64,000 nucleotides of DNA from DASXVX01 sp036504075 (GTDB lineage Bacteria > Bacillota > Sulfobacillia > Symbiobacteriales > Symbiobacteriaceae), in NCBI GenBank assembly GCA_036504075.1, contig DASXVX010000056.1:62001-126000 (forward strand), in the 5' to 3' direction. Each line of letters starts with the position of its first letter. Position 1 is the first letter of the stretch. Below, piece after piece: positions 51,400 through 59,968 of this stretch. Made by a program: the position numbers and the translations under genes. The notes beneath the pieces were generated by a model. The model did not search any database and was not told where the DNA came from. It was given only the letters and a program-made list of their open reading frames with translations.

Positions 51400-52110
51400 A
51401 TGGCGATGCTGGAACTGAGTCAGGTCCACGCGGCCTACGGGGCGGTGGAAGCCCTGCGCGGGATCAGCCTCCAGGTGGAGGAGGGCAAAATCGTTACCCT
51501 GATCGGCTCCAACGGGGCGGGTAAGTCCACCACGTTGCGGACCATCTCCGGGGTGGTGCCGGCGACGCAGGGCACGATTGCCTTCCGGGGCAAGCGCATT
51601 GAGACGCTGCAGTCCCACGAGGTGACGGCCCTGGGCATCGCCCACGTCCCGGAAGGCCGGAAGATCTTTCCGAAGCTGACGGTGGCGGAAAACCTGGAGA
51701 TGGGCGCCTTCACCGTGAAGAGCGACGCCGCAATCAAGCAGACCATGGAGGAGGCCTTCGCCCGCTTCCCCCGCCTGAAAGAGCGGCGGAACCAGATGGG
51801 GGGCACCCTTTCCGGCGGCGAGCAGCAGATGCTGGCCATCGCCCGGGCGCTCATGATGAAGCCGGCGCTGCTGATGCTGGACGAGCCGTCCATGGGCCTG
51901 GCTCCGCTGGTGGTGGAGCAGGTCTTTGAGACGATCCGGGAGCTAAACGCCGCGGGGGTCACGATCCTGCTGGTGGAGCAGAACGCCCGGCAGGCGCTGC
52001 AGGTAGCCCACCGGGGCTACGTGATCCAGAACGGGGAGATCATGCTGGAAGATGAGGCCGCAGCGCTGCTGGACAACGCCATGGTCCGCGACGCCTACCT
52101 CGGCAGTTAG
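51400..52110 (+). CDS. livF: Branched-chain amino-acid ABC transporter ATPase LivF
   Basis: 236 residues. Walker A GSNGAGKST, signature LSGGEQQMLAIARAL, Walker B LLMLDEPSMGLAP and EQNARQAL are the LivF hallmarks. It is the second ATPase of the complex and the last gene of the operon. ATG at 51400 directly abuts the livG stop. Confidence 0.96.
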   Translation: MAMLELSQVHAAYGAVEALRGISLQVEEGKIVTLIGSNGAGKSTTLRTISGVVPATQGTIAFRGKRIETLQSHEVTALGIAHVPEGRKIFPKLTVAENLEMGAFTVKSDAAIKQTMEEAFARFPRLKERRNQMGGTLSGGEQQMLAIARALMMKPALLMLDEPSMGLAPLVVEQVFETIRELNAAGVTILLVEQNARQALQVAHRGYVIQNGEIMLEDEAAALLDNAMVRDAYLGS

Positions 52111-52165
52111 GCGGAATGCTCGGCCGAGGGTGGCTTCGTCATGAGCCACCCGATGCACAAACGAT

Positions 52166-52203
52166 GAACCGGGGGAGAGCTTTTGCTCTCCCCCGGTTCT
52201 GTT
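52166..52203 (+). terminator. Terminator of the liv operon
   Basis: Perfect 15-base inverted repeat GAACCGGGGGAGAGC / GCTCTCCCCCGGTTC with a TTTT loop and TGTTT tail. Confidence 0.92.
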
Positions 52204-52319
52204 TCAGGCGTCCATACCTGTGGATGACCGAACCTAGAAACCATGTAGCCAATTACCACCACAATCGTCAGAGGCGTCATCAGGGCCGGCGTGGCGACGG
52301 GCCACGGTACCCCCGTCCG

Positions 52320-52490
52320 CTAGCCCCGGACGTGCCTGAGCATTAACACGAGAGAAGCAATCACAACCACGAGACTGGCGATTCGTACTGCCCACCCAAG
52401 CCACCCCGGCATCCCCGAGCTAAGTGATGACGCGGACACGCCGATTACGAAGAGGGCAATTCCAACGGTCGGTTTCACGAGGTCAATCAT
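52320..52490 (-). CDS. Small membrane protein, hypothetical
   Basis: 56 residues if it begins at ATG 52490 (MIDLVKPTVG). Two hydrophobic segments, TVGIALFVIGVSA and AVRIASLVVVIASLVLMLR, are joined by a Gly/Pro loop. AAGGAAGGG lies too close to this ATG to be ideal, and the frame extends to 52598. No family was recognised. It belongs to a patch of small, poorly conserved genes. Confidence 0.45.
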   Translation of the reverse strand: MIDLVKPTVGIALFVIGVSASSLSSGMPGWLGWAVRIASLVVVIASLVLMLRHVRG

Positions 52491-52557
52491 CCCTTCCTTG
52501 CGACCAGCATTCACAGGCCATACCACCGGCGGCGCAGGTTCGCGCCGGGCCACCGGA

Positions 52558-52902
52558 TTACCAGGAGTTGCCCTGGCGCCTTCCATCCCAAGATCCATCC
52601 AGCGCCAAACGACTTTTCAGCGTTCGCAGGCGAAAGAACACGCACCGCACGACATCTCGGTAGATGCGCTCCTTGTCCGTTCGAAGGTCATAAACAACAA
52701 TCGTCGCTGCCAGTGTCAAGTCCATAGGGGGTTCCCCGAACGCGCACGTACGATCACGGGGGTCGTCCATGGCCAAGGGATTGCCGTCGAGCACAACTTG
52801 GATGGTGCCGGCCGCCTGGGCGGACCAGTCCGCCATCAGGAGGACGAGGGACAGCAGGAGACTGATAATCCGCTTACGGCTGCCGACGTTCACTGCTGGC
52901 AC
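52558..52902 (-). pseudogene. Degenerate copper-amine-oxidase-N-like secreted protein
   Basis: 114 codons. A signal peptide (RIISLLLSLVLLMADWSAQAA) is followed by GTIQVVLDGNPLAM, which matches the start of a copper amine oxidase N-terminal-like domain. The domain then breaks off into unrelated sequence. It is clearly paralogous to 53769-54053 (RITSLLLSLALLTAGWSAPA and HLVLDGHPL). The expected continuation (RTLVPLRA...GA.V.WD) is missing, so I treat it as decayed. Confidence 0.5.
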
Positions 52903-53065
52903 AGCTCAAGAAGCACCCCTGCAGGGTTAAGGCAACACAAAGAAGCACGACCGACATCCGACCGGTGAGACGGATCAGCTTGGTCACCAGCTTTCGAATT
53001 CCATGGTCCGAGCAGCTTTTGGGGGGTATGCATTGCCAGTGCCGTAACCGACAGATTTTGTACCG

Positions 53066-53099
53066 CAACGGCCTCCCGCCACCAAGCGAGAGGCCGTTG
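53066..53099 (-). terminator. Terminator after the 53.1 kb lipoprotein gene
   Basis: CAACGGCCTCTCGC / GCGGGAGGCCGTTG (minus strand) with a six-base loop, 16 bases beyond the stop. Confidence 0.75.
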
Positions 53100-53114
53100 A
53101 ACGGAGATCAGACC

Positions 53115-53678
53115 TTACCAGACGAACGGGCTCCCACCAGCTCCTATCCGCCGGACCTTGCCTTCGAAAAACTCGAACCCCAGGCGAAGGTCCATATCGG
53201 TTGGCTGACGGTAGAAGAGTTGCTCACCTTCAGCGTCATGAGACCGTGGCTCCCCATACGCCTTCAGCACGTCCGCCTTGGTAGAACCGATGCCAACACC
53301 GCGGCTTGTTTTGAACGAAGGGCTGTCGGTGGACCACCCCGTCACCAACTCCGTGTTTCGGTCAAAGAAGACTCTCAGCCCCAAGGATTCATAGACAAGG
53401 ACATCGGCTCCAATTCCCTGGACATAATCCTTGCCAGTAGGTTCGCCGAGGACCTTCTTAGCTTCCGTAACAGGTATCCCAATGGAAACTCCGTTGAACG
53501 CCAGTTCCTTAATTGAAATGGCGGCGGGGGGGTCCTGCTCCACAGGCTGTGTAACTGAGTTGCCGTTGCTGGGGTTCGGCTTTACTTCCCCTTCCCCGGT
53601 GTGGCGAGCCGTCGAACAGGAAGTCAATGCCAACATGGCGGCGATGATCCAAACCGCCCGAATCAGTCTTGGCCGCAC
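53115..53678 (-). CDS. Hypothetical lipoprotein
   Basis: About 187 residues. A signal peptide ends in the lipobox ALTSC. After a Pro/Asn/Ser-rich linker, two similar units follow: NGVSIGIPVTEAKKVLGEPTG and RGVGIGSTKADVLKAYGEPRS. These resemble the short beta-alpha repeats of SmpA/OmlA-like or DUF4309-like lipoproteins (inference). GTG at 53678 is chosen since GAGGAGGG lies six bases upstream; ATG at 53684 is too close to it. The function is unknown. Confidence 0.65.
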   Translation of the reverse strand: MRPRLIRAVWIIAAMLALTSCSTARHTGEGEVKPNPSNGNSVTQPVEQDPPAAISIKELAFNGVSIGIPVTEAKKVLGEPTGKDYVQGIGADVLVYESLGLRVFFDRNTELVTGWSTDSPSFKTSRGVGIGSTKADVLKAYGEPRSHDAEGEQLFYRQPTDMDLRLGFEFFEGKVRRIGAGGSPFVW

Positions 53679-53768
53679 AGCCATCCCTCCTCGGTTACAA
53701 ATCAACGCGTTCCGGGACCAAAGAACTCGTCCCAGTTCCTCGCAAAAGCAATGTTGCCTTGCCCGTCT

Positions 53769-54053
53769 TCAGTCACGGCGTGAGGCGTGTAGATGTACAG
53801 GACTCATGTCGCTCGGTTGAAAATCGGAACCACGCTTAGGTGGCCGGCCTGCATCACGTTGGCCCGTGCGGGTGTCCCGATCCCAGGCCACCTGCGCCCC
53901 GAGCACTTCCATCCTGGCGCGCAGGGGCACCAGGGGATGGCCGTCGAGCACAAGGTGGATGGCTTCGGTCGCCGGAGCGGACCAGCCCGCCGTCAGGAGG
54001 GCGAGGGACAGTAAGAGACTGGTGATTCGCTGCCGGGTGCCGTCAGGTTTCAC
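53769..54053 (-). pseudogene. Truncated copper-amine-oxidase-N-like secreted protein
   Basis: 94 codons from GTG 54053 (GGAGG upstream). A signal peptide (RITSLLLSLALLTAGWS) precedes HLVLDGHPLVPLRARMEVLGAQVAWDRDT, a copper amine oxidase N-terminal-like domain with the middle of the repeat deleted between HPL and VPLRA. The rest is out of register. It is a paralogue of 52558-52902. Intact relatives are found on surface proteins. Confidence 0.55.
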
Positions 54054-54150
54054 GGGCCGTGCCTCCGTCTCTTGGGCAGTTCTCGTCTTCAATCAGTACG
54101 AATTGTTAACGCCTGAAGTTCGATGTCTGTCGGTTGAGCAGGTGTCGGAA

Positions 54151-54186
54151 ACATCGAAGGGCAGCGCACGCGCTGCCCTTCGATGT
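54151..54186 (-). terminator. Terminator after the 54.3 kb lipoprotein gene
   Basis: Perfect 17-base inverted repeat ACATCGAAGGGCAGCGC / GCGCTGCCCTTCGATGT with a two-base loop, followed on the minus strand by TTCC. Confidence 0.8.
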
Positions 54187-54322
54187 TGAACGTGTACGGC
54201 ATTTCTGCAGGGTCCGCAGAGCCTAACGCCCCGGAAGCGGGTACAGTCGCAGTGCCTCCGGCAAATCCGTCGTGGGCGAAACTTCAAGATAAGCAACCCG
54301 CTGGCGTCCTGCCAATCCAGAC

Positions 54323-54946
54323 TTACGGTCGTCCCGGCAAAGTTTCGGCATCGAGCTTGAGAGGAACGAAGGTCTGCATGCTGCGACGAAAGATAGGTTC
54401 CCATTGCGGAAACTCTGCCGTCGTTGACTCAAAGTTAACGAATGTGTAGTGAGTAGACCCGTACATCCAGAGGCCAATCACCGTCAATTGCTGTTTGCCG
54501 CGGTTGTCTTCGTAGTACACCTCGTGGGCTGTCTGCGCGCCTTGCCACTGTACTTTCTTAACCCGAGGATTAGTCAGCGACAGCTTCAGCAGGGTGTCCA
54601 ACTCTTCGGTCTCCGACCTGGGTTGCACAGTTCCCAACTTCCTGGTCGTTACAACGATCTTAGGGTAGTCGCTTTCAGGCATGCCAATCGTCACGACGTC
54701 CATGACCTCCGTGGCATCGAAAACCCAACCTTCGGGTATCTGCAGTTGAAACGGCAGACGAGTTGACTGTATAGGCACCAGTGAAACCGCCATTTCGGTG
54801 TTGGGGGGAGCGGCGCTGCTAGTCCCTGGTGCCTCCTTTGACGGTTCCTCCGACGGTGCCTGTCCTCCATGAACCGCACCCGAGCACCCGACGAGTGTCG
54901 TCGCGAAAAGCAAGCCAATGACCAGAGCCACAACCTTGTTCCGCAT
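54323..54946 (-). CDS. Hypothetical lipoprotein
   Basis: About 207 residues. A signal peptide with lipobox LVGC, a Ser/Pro/Glu linker, then a compact domain with FQLQIPEGWVF, VVTIGMPESDYPKIVVTTRKL and a C-terminal THYTFVNFESTTAEF. This pattern resembles PsbP/DUF-type lipoproteins that read 'peptide.GW...F' but no family is assigned. ATG at 54946 follows GGTGATG. It stands alone between two terminators. Confidence 0.65.
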   Translation of the reverse strand: MRNKVVALVIGLLFATTLVGCSGAVHGGQAPSEEPSKEAPGTSSAAPPNTEMAVSLVPIQSTRLPFQLQIPEGWVFDATEVMDVVTIGMPESDYPKIVVTTRKLGTVQPRSETEELDTLLKLSLTNPRVKKVQWQGAQTAHEVYYEDNRGKQQLTVIGLWMYGSTHYTFVNFESTTAEFPQWEPIFRRSMQTFVPLKLDAETLPGRP

Positions 54947-54987
54947 CAAAGCTCATCACCCGTTCCCTTCTTGAAAACATCCATACG

Positions 54988-55018
54988 GGGGAGCGCCAGT
55001 ATAAAGGCTAGCGCTCCC
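54988..55018. terminator. Hairpin after the Tad-locus lipoprotein gene
   Basis: GGGGGAGCGCCAG / CTAGCGCTCCC, 45 bases beyond the minus-strand stop at 55063, likely the end of the Tad operon transcript. Confidence 0.55.
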
Positions 55019-55062
55019 ACCAGGTGAGGCGAGTGGTACAGAACAGAAACCAAAGACGAACG

Positions 55063-57993
55063 CTAGTCAGCAACCAGCCGCCAAACGTAGTAATCGGGTG
55101 CGCGGAAGTGGTAGAAACCATCGACGCCGAGTTCGGCATCGGGGTACTTCTGCGGATCGTACAGGGAAGGGGCCACTGCGGCTGTCGGCCATCCCCTACC
55201 TTTCGGCAACCCTTGTTCTATGCGGAATAGACCATGCACGTACTTGGGTTGCAACAATTCGGGATGAACCGCCATCCAAGCCGAGACATCCCGGACCGGG
55301 TCACTGCCGAGGCTCGGGTTAACAGCCTTAGCCACCCTCTGGTAGCTGGCGCGCACTCCGTTTGCCCACATGATGTCCTCGGCAAACACGCCCGAATCGC
55401 CGGCTTTACCCCGGTCGTTCAAGCGGTCGATGGGGGTATACCAGTTGACGTAATCGACCCAGTCGCCCTTGAATCCCCCTTGCACGGCGGCGGGATAGAG
55501 GCGAAGCTTTGCCAGGACAAGACCGTCAAAGGCGTCATTCAAATCCTGGTCCCAATTAGGCTGAGGACCGTTCCCCTGATAGAAGGGGCTATTGACCGAG
55601 TTGCTGTCGAAACTGCCTGTTCCTTCTTGCGCCAGAATGGCAAGGAGTAGGCGGGGGTCAACGTGGTTGCGTTGTGCTACATCCCAGAGCTTCTTGATTT
55701 TCGCGGGGGTGAGCTTGTAGGTGTCGTAGAGCTTGTCCGTAGCCGTTCCCGCATGGTCGGTAGTCCGATTAGCCCAGCATGCCCTGACGGTGCCGTTGAA
55801 CTCATCAACCCAATGCTGGAAGCTGGCAGTAAACCACAGTGCATCTCCGCCACCGTCGACCGGTGCCGGTCCAAGCTCCTGCCAGAACGGGCCAAGGTCA
55901 GCTCCAGCACTTGAATTGAGGGGTTGGCCAGCGCCAAGGTCGGACGGCTGAGTCATCGCATACGGCGCCAAGAAGTCCGCCATCTTCTTCGCCGCAGCCC
56001 GTTCCTCCGCATCCACTCCGTGCCGAGCCAGCCCCCAGGCGGTCTCATACAAATGGTCGATCTGCGGCTGGTACTGATCCTTCAGCGGCCTGATCTCCTT
56101 GATCTGCAGGCCTCCCGCAGCCGCTTCCGCATCGTGCATGCCGGCTTCGTGGGCCAGCACTCCGTCCCCGTCCTGCCGCAGAATCGCCTGGTACCGCAGT
56201 TCGGCCTCCCGCCAGTACTTGGCGTATGCCGCATCGAGACTCCGCATGGCCTGACGGGCGCTGTCCGGGATGCGCGGGTCGTCCATGAGGCTGCCCAGAT
56301 CGATCTCGCTGCCGATCCGCCCGGCTGCCCGGTCCATCCACTTCCGATGCACCAGGCCCACCAGCCGGCCAGCCACCGCGGCGCCAAAGTCCAGCGACAA
56401 GGTAGCAATCAGCGCCAGGCTCGGGTTGGCTGCAGCCGCGGCCCGTGCGGCAGCCTCTGAGGATTCGGCCTGCTGCCACTGTGTCAGCAGCGCGGACACT
56501 CGGGCCGCTGTGATGTCGCCCTCGCCCACCTGGCCCAGGACAACCTGCTTGCGCCGGTAGGCGTCCAGAATCTGTCCGTTGACCTCATTCGTCAGCCGGG
56601 CCCAGCCGGAGACTTCGGCATTCCCCGCCAGCAGACCCTGCCAGAGGTTCAGGCGTGCGTCCTGCCGCGGATCGGGGCCACCGCTGGCCGCCTTGTTCCA
56701 CGCCTCGGCCAGCGCCGTGCGATAACGGCCGGCCAAGTTCCCCAGGGCGATGCCGTTTACCTCGCCCAAACTGCTCGCAGGGGCTCCGGTCGCCGTGCCG
56801 CTGAACACCCCTTTCCAGTAAGCTGCGGTCTCCTTCCAACTGGCCCCGAGTTCACGGATGCTCCCCTGGGCCTCCACCGGCCAGAGCACTGTCAGGAACT
56901 CAAACTTCGGATCGCTGCCCAGTTGCGGATCCGCCACGTCCCACTGGCCCCGCCGGGCCAGGCCAGCATACTGCTGCTGCTTCAGAAACAGCGCCAGTTC
57001 CGTGGCCGGGCCGGACAGGTCACCGAGTGCGTTTTGAATGATCCCGTCCACTACTGTGTTAGACGAGATCCGGACGCGCTCTTGTTCGATGCGCTCCGCA
57101 AGTTTGTTGATCCGGGGGAGTAAACTCCCGGCGTGACTGCGGTCAGCAATCAGGTCCAGGAGCGCCTGCCGGAACTCCAGAACGTCGGATTGCAGGAGCC
57201 AGAGATTCTCCTCCGACGCGGGCATCGTCCCGAATTGGCCCTTCCGCCGGCGCGCTTCCCACAGCGCGATCGCCGCACCAACCGTTAGCAGCAGTCCCGG
57301 AACGCCAGGGACCGGGACGCCAGGCGACGGCGGCAACGCCATGGGGTCTGTCACCTTGGGTACACCGGAAGGCCCAACCGGCGTCGCCGCCGGACCGGCG
57401 GGCATGTCCGATGTGCGAAAGGGTGTACCCGAGAGCCCGTCCGTCGCGCCATCGGGGTGGCTGACGTCCGACACACGCTCATCCGGTACGGCCTGCCACA
57501 GACGGTACGGCCCTTCGACCTTTGTCTCGGTGCTTTGCTGGCCGGTGCAAGTCTCCGTCCGCGTCCGCGTGTAATGCAGACGCTGCAGGACCCACGTCCC
57601 TTCGAACCAGCGCTCTTCGCTGACCGCCAGCCACGGGGTGTAGGTGTATTGAGCCACACAGACCGGCGCCGCCGGGCCGCTGTACTGGCTGCCGGTGCCG
57701 CCGGTGTTGGCGGGCGTGCTGGCGTTCCCTTGCGGGGCGGACGCCTGGCCGGCGGGCGGCGTGACCTGCGGAGCGCTGTTCTCAGTCGCAGGAGCCGGCT
57801 GTTGGTCGCTCGGCGCGTCGGACCCCGGCTGCGGCGAACTGGGTGCTGTACCCGGTCCATCAGCCGGCGCCTGCCCGGCGGGCGGGGTCCCCTGGGCATC
57901 CCCGCCGGGGGTCCAGCCGTCGGGGCTATCGCACCCTGCTATGATGACCGCGATCACGGCGGCGATCAGTGCGTAGCGCCATCTGTCGTGCAT
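55063..57993 (-). CDS. Large lipoprotein with possible muramidase-like C-terminus, Tad-locus associated
   Basis: 976 residues, not recognised as a whole. A lipobox (VIIAGC) is followed by about 90 residues rich in Pro, Gln and Ala. One hydrophobic helix (VPGLLLTVGAAIALWEARRR) lies near 230-250 and long helical regions fill 260-750. The C-terminal part reads VDPRLLLAILAQEGTGSFD, resembling the catalytic start of lysozyme/glucosaminidase folds with a Glu as likely acid. ATG at 57993 follows AAGGCGG. It follows the pilus genes on the same strand, so it may open peptidoglycan for the pilus; that is inference. Confidence 0.65.
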   Translation of the reverse strand: MHDRWRYALIAAVIAVIIAGCDSPDGWTPGGDAQGTPPAGQAPADGPGTAPSSPQPGSDAPSDQQPAPATENSAPQVTPPAGQASAPQGNASTPANTGGTGSQYSGPAAPVCVAQYTYTPWLAVSEERWFEGTWVLQRLHYTRTRTETCTGQQSTETKVEGPYRLWQAVPDERVSDVSHPDGATDGLSGTPFRTSDMPAGPAATPVGPSGVPKVTDPMALPPSPGVPVPGVPGLLLTVGAAIALWEARRRKGQFGTMPASEENLWLLQSDVLEFRQALLDLIADRSHAGSLLPRINKLAERIEQERVRISSNTVVDGIIQNALGDLSGPATELALFLKQQQYAGLARRGQWDVADPQLGSDPKFEFLTVLWPVEAQGSIRELGASWKETAAYWKGVFSGTATGAPASSLGEVNGIALGNLAGRYRTALAEAWNKAASGGPDPRQDARLNLWQGLLAGNAEVSGWARLTNEVNGQILDAYRRKQVVLGQVGEGDITAARVSALLTQWQQAESSEAAARAAAAANPSLALIATLSLDFGAAVAGRLVGLVHRKWMDRAAGRIGSEIDLGSLMDDPRIPDSARQAMRSLDAAYAKYWREAELRYQAILRQDGDGVLAHEAGMHDAEAAAGGLQIKEIRPLKDQYQPQIDHLYETAWGLARHGVDAEERAAAKKMADFLAPYAMTQPSDLGAGQPLNSSAGADLGPFWQELGPAPVDGGGDALWFTASFQHWVDEFNGTVRACWANRTTDHAGTATDKLYDTYKLTPAKIKKLWDVAQRNHVDPRLLLAILAQEGTGSFDSNSVNSPFYQGNGPQPNWDQDLNDAFDGLVLAKLRLYPAAVQGGFKGDWVDYVNWYTPIDRLNDRGKAGDSGVFAEDIMWANGVRASYQRVAKAVNPSLGSDPVRDVSAWMAVHPELLQPKYVHGLFRIEQGLPKGRGWPTAAVAPSLYDPQKYPDAELGVDGFYHFRAPDYYVWRLVAD

Positions 57994-58024
57994 GTCGGAG
58001 CGCCGCCTTCGTGTACACTTTTTG

Positions 58025-58438
58025 TTAATTCCGCACGCTGCGCCGGACGGCCGTGCTGTAGCTCTCCAGCGTCCGCTCTTTCATCCCCACAATCCGCATG
58101 AAAAAGAACGGCACCGTGAGCTCGGTGCGGACGTTCACCCGATTTGCCGGGTTGACCGTCACCTCGACCAGCCGGGCGTCCGGCAGGCTCCGCGTCAGAT
58201 ACTGCCGCGCCAGGCCATCTGCCCCGCCCGGGTCGATCCTTACCGCCCCGTTCCACTTCCAGTACTCCCGGTCCCAGGCGTCCGTGGCCGCCAGAGCGGC
58301 CGCGTCGGCGGCGGCGTCCAGCTTCTGTTGCTTGACCAGCAAGACGCCGCCGTCCAGGACGAGCCCCATGAATGCGATCAGGGCCGGGGCAAAAACCACC
58401 AGCCAGGTCGTCACCCAACCGGCCTCACGCCTGCTCAT
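58025..58438 (-). CDS. TadG/TadE-like pilus-assembly protein
   Basis: 137 residues. GWVTTWLVVFAPALIAFMGLVLDGG is the N-terminal helix of the Tad/TadG-like domain, followed by KQQKLDAAADAAALAATDA, its hallmark. The family forms minor pseudopilins of Flp pili. It overlaps the TadE-like gene by four bases. Full TadG proteins are longer and carry a von Willebrand-like domain, absent here. Confidence 0.85.
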   Translation of the reverse strand: MSRREAGWVTTWLVVFAPALIAFMGLVLDGGVLLVKQQKLDAAADAAALAATDAWDREYWKWNGAVRIDPGGADGLARQYLTRSLPDARLVEVTVNPANRVNVRTELTVPFFFMRIVGMKERTLESYSTAVRRSVRN

Positions 58439-58857
58439 GCCGTATCACGCTCGATTCGGTAGATCGACTCGTGCTCCACGTTTAGCTGGTCGCCCAGCCA
58501 GGGCCGCAGAAAGGGCACGAAGACGTTGGTCCGGTAGCGCACCGTCACATGGATGTCCGGGTCGATGATCTGGATGACCACGTCCCGGTCGTTGCCCCGC
58601 AGCCCGGCCCCCAGAAGGGCCAGGGCGGAATCACGCGTCCGGCGGTACGCATCGTCCTGCGGCACCGTGCTGTCGCCGTACAGGACGGCCGCCAGCCGGG
58701 CGGCCCGGTTGGCGGACTCCACCACGATCATCTGGGTGTAGATCCAGTGGCCGAAGCCAATCGTGGCCATCAGAATGAGGAGCAGGATGGGCGCCACGAT
58801 GACCAGTTCCGCTACCGCCTGACCGCTGTGCCCGCGTCTGCGGCACTGCATGGCCAC
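58435..58857 (-). CDS. TadE-like minor pseudopilin
   Basis: 140 residues. GQAVAELVIVAPILLLILMATIGFG is the TadE helix with the conserved Glu, followed by RAARLAAVLYGD. TadE-type pseudopilins are needed for Flp pilus assembly. The frame starts at GTG 58857, overlapping the flp stop (TAGTG); ATG at 58851 is an alternative start. Confidence 0.88.
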   Translation of the reverse strand: MAMQCRRRGHSGQAVAELVIVAPILLLILMATIGFGHWIYTQMIVVESANRAARLAAVLYGDSTVPQDDAYRRTRDSALALLGAGLRGNDRDVVIQIIDPDIHVTVRYRTNVFVPFLRPWLGDQLNVEHESIYRIERDTA

Positions 58858-59042
58858 TAATGATTGTTCTTCAGCGCAGCGGTGACGTCGCTCAGGACCT
58901 GCTTGATCTCATCCCGGAAAGCGATGAGACCGCCGATGGCTGCCACCAGCACGATGGCGATGATCATGCCGTACTCGCTGAGCGCTTGGCCTTCGTGACG
59001 CCGGACCCAGTTCTGAAACCGAACGTAATTCTTGAGCATCAT
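58857..59042 (-). CDS. flp: Flp-type major pilin precursor
   Basis: 61 residues. After a short basic leader (VRRHEGQ) comes ALSEYGMIIAIVLVAAIGGLIAF, the Flp pilin motif; prepilin peptidase would cut near Gly-Gln/Ala and the Glu at +5 is conserved. The mature pilin forms the Tad pilus fibre. ATG at 59042 follows GGAGGA; the open frame reaches back to 59645 only as a shadow of tadC. Confidence 0.92.
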   Translation of the reverse strand: MMLKNYVRFQNWVRRHEGQALSEYGMIIAIVLVAAIGGLIAFRDEIKQVLSDVTAALKNNH

Positions 59043-59059
59043 CTTGCGCATCCTCCTCG

Positions 59060-59968
59060 TCATTTCATGAAATATTGGAGAACCTCCAGCACTGCCGGCC
59101 CCAGCAGAAAAATCATGAATCCGGGCAGGGCCAGCAGTGCGATCGGCAGGAACAGCTTGATCGACGCCGTCTGCGCCATGGCCTCGGCCCGGCGCTTTCG
59201 TTTTTCCCAGGCTTCCGCCGCCTGACGCCGCACGGTGCCCACCACGTGACCGGAGCCTTTGGCCACTGCCTGCAAGAGGCCGGTCAGGGTGACCGTCAGC
59301 TCGGAGACTTCCAGCCGGAGTGCGACCCGCTCCAGGGCCTCCGCCGGGCTGAGTCCCCGTTCGTATTGCTCTACGGCCCGCCGGAGCTCCCGGGCGAGCG
59401 TCCCCTGGCGGTCCCGGGTCACCTCGTCCACGGCGGCCATCAGGTTGAGGCCGGCTTCCAGCCCCACCGCCAGGGCGGACAGGAAGGCGGGCAGTTCCCG
59501 CCGGATCGCTTCCTGCCGCCGGCGGGCCTTGCTCGCCAGCCAGTTGTCGGGGTAAAGGAAGCCCAGTCCCCCGAGCAGGGCCAGGAAGAGCCCGAGCAGC
59601 GGGTCGTGCCCCTTGAGGTACATCATCAGGGCGTAAGATCCGCACGACAGCCCAGCGGCGATTTTCATGCCCAGCATGTCGTCGTAGGTATGGGTCTCGT
59701 CCAGCCGGGCGACCCGCAGGAGCCGCTCCACCTTCTCCCGGTAGGGGGCGCCGAGCCAGCCCCGCAGCAGACTGACCAGTGGCCGCAGCGGGAGCTTCCG
59801 GACCCAGGGCGCCATGCTACCGGACCGGACCGCCGGTGGCGGCAGGGCGCCGAGCCGGGCGTAGAGCCGGGACAAACGGGTGGGCCGCCCGGGCGATGCC
59901 CCTGGCCCCAGCACCAGAAAGACGGCCAAACCGGCCAGCAGCCCGAGGAATAACGGCATACCGTTCAC
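59060..59968 (-). CDS. tadC: TadC-type pilus platform protein
   Basis: 302 residues. Membrane helices near the N-terminus, in the middle and at the C-terminus frame a type II secretion F domain: LPAFLSALAVGLEAGLNLMAAVDEV and GTVRRQAAEAWEKRKRRAEAMAQTASIKLFLPIALL. It forms the inner-membrane platform with TadB. The start is GTG 59968 (overlapping the tadB stop) or ATG 59959. Confidence 0.92.
   Translation of the reverse strand: MNGMPLFLGLLAGLAVFLVLGPGASPGRPTRLSRLYARLGALPPPAVRSGSMAPWVRKLPLRPLVSLLRGWLGAPYREKVERLLRVARLDETHTYDDMLGMKIAAGLSCGSYALMMYLKGHDPLLGLFLALLGGLGFLYPDNWLASKARRRQEAIRRELPAFLSALAVGLEAGLNLMAAVDEVTRDRQGTLARELRRAVEQYERGLSPAEALERVALRLEVSELTVTLTGLLQAVAKGSGHVVGTVRRQAAEAWEKRKRRAEAMAQTASIKLFLPIALLALPGFMIFLLGPAVLEVLQYFMK

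Noticed and set aside
58857..59645. Long version of the Flp pilin gene (262 codons)
   Set aside because: The upstream part is the shadow of tadC; the real pilin starts at 59042 with a good ribosome site.
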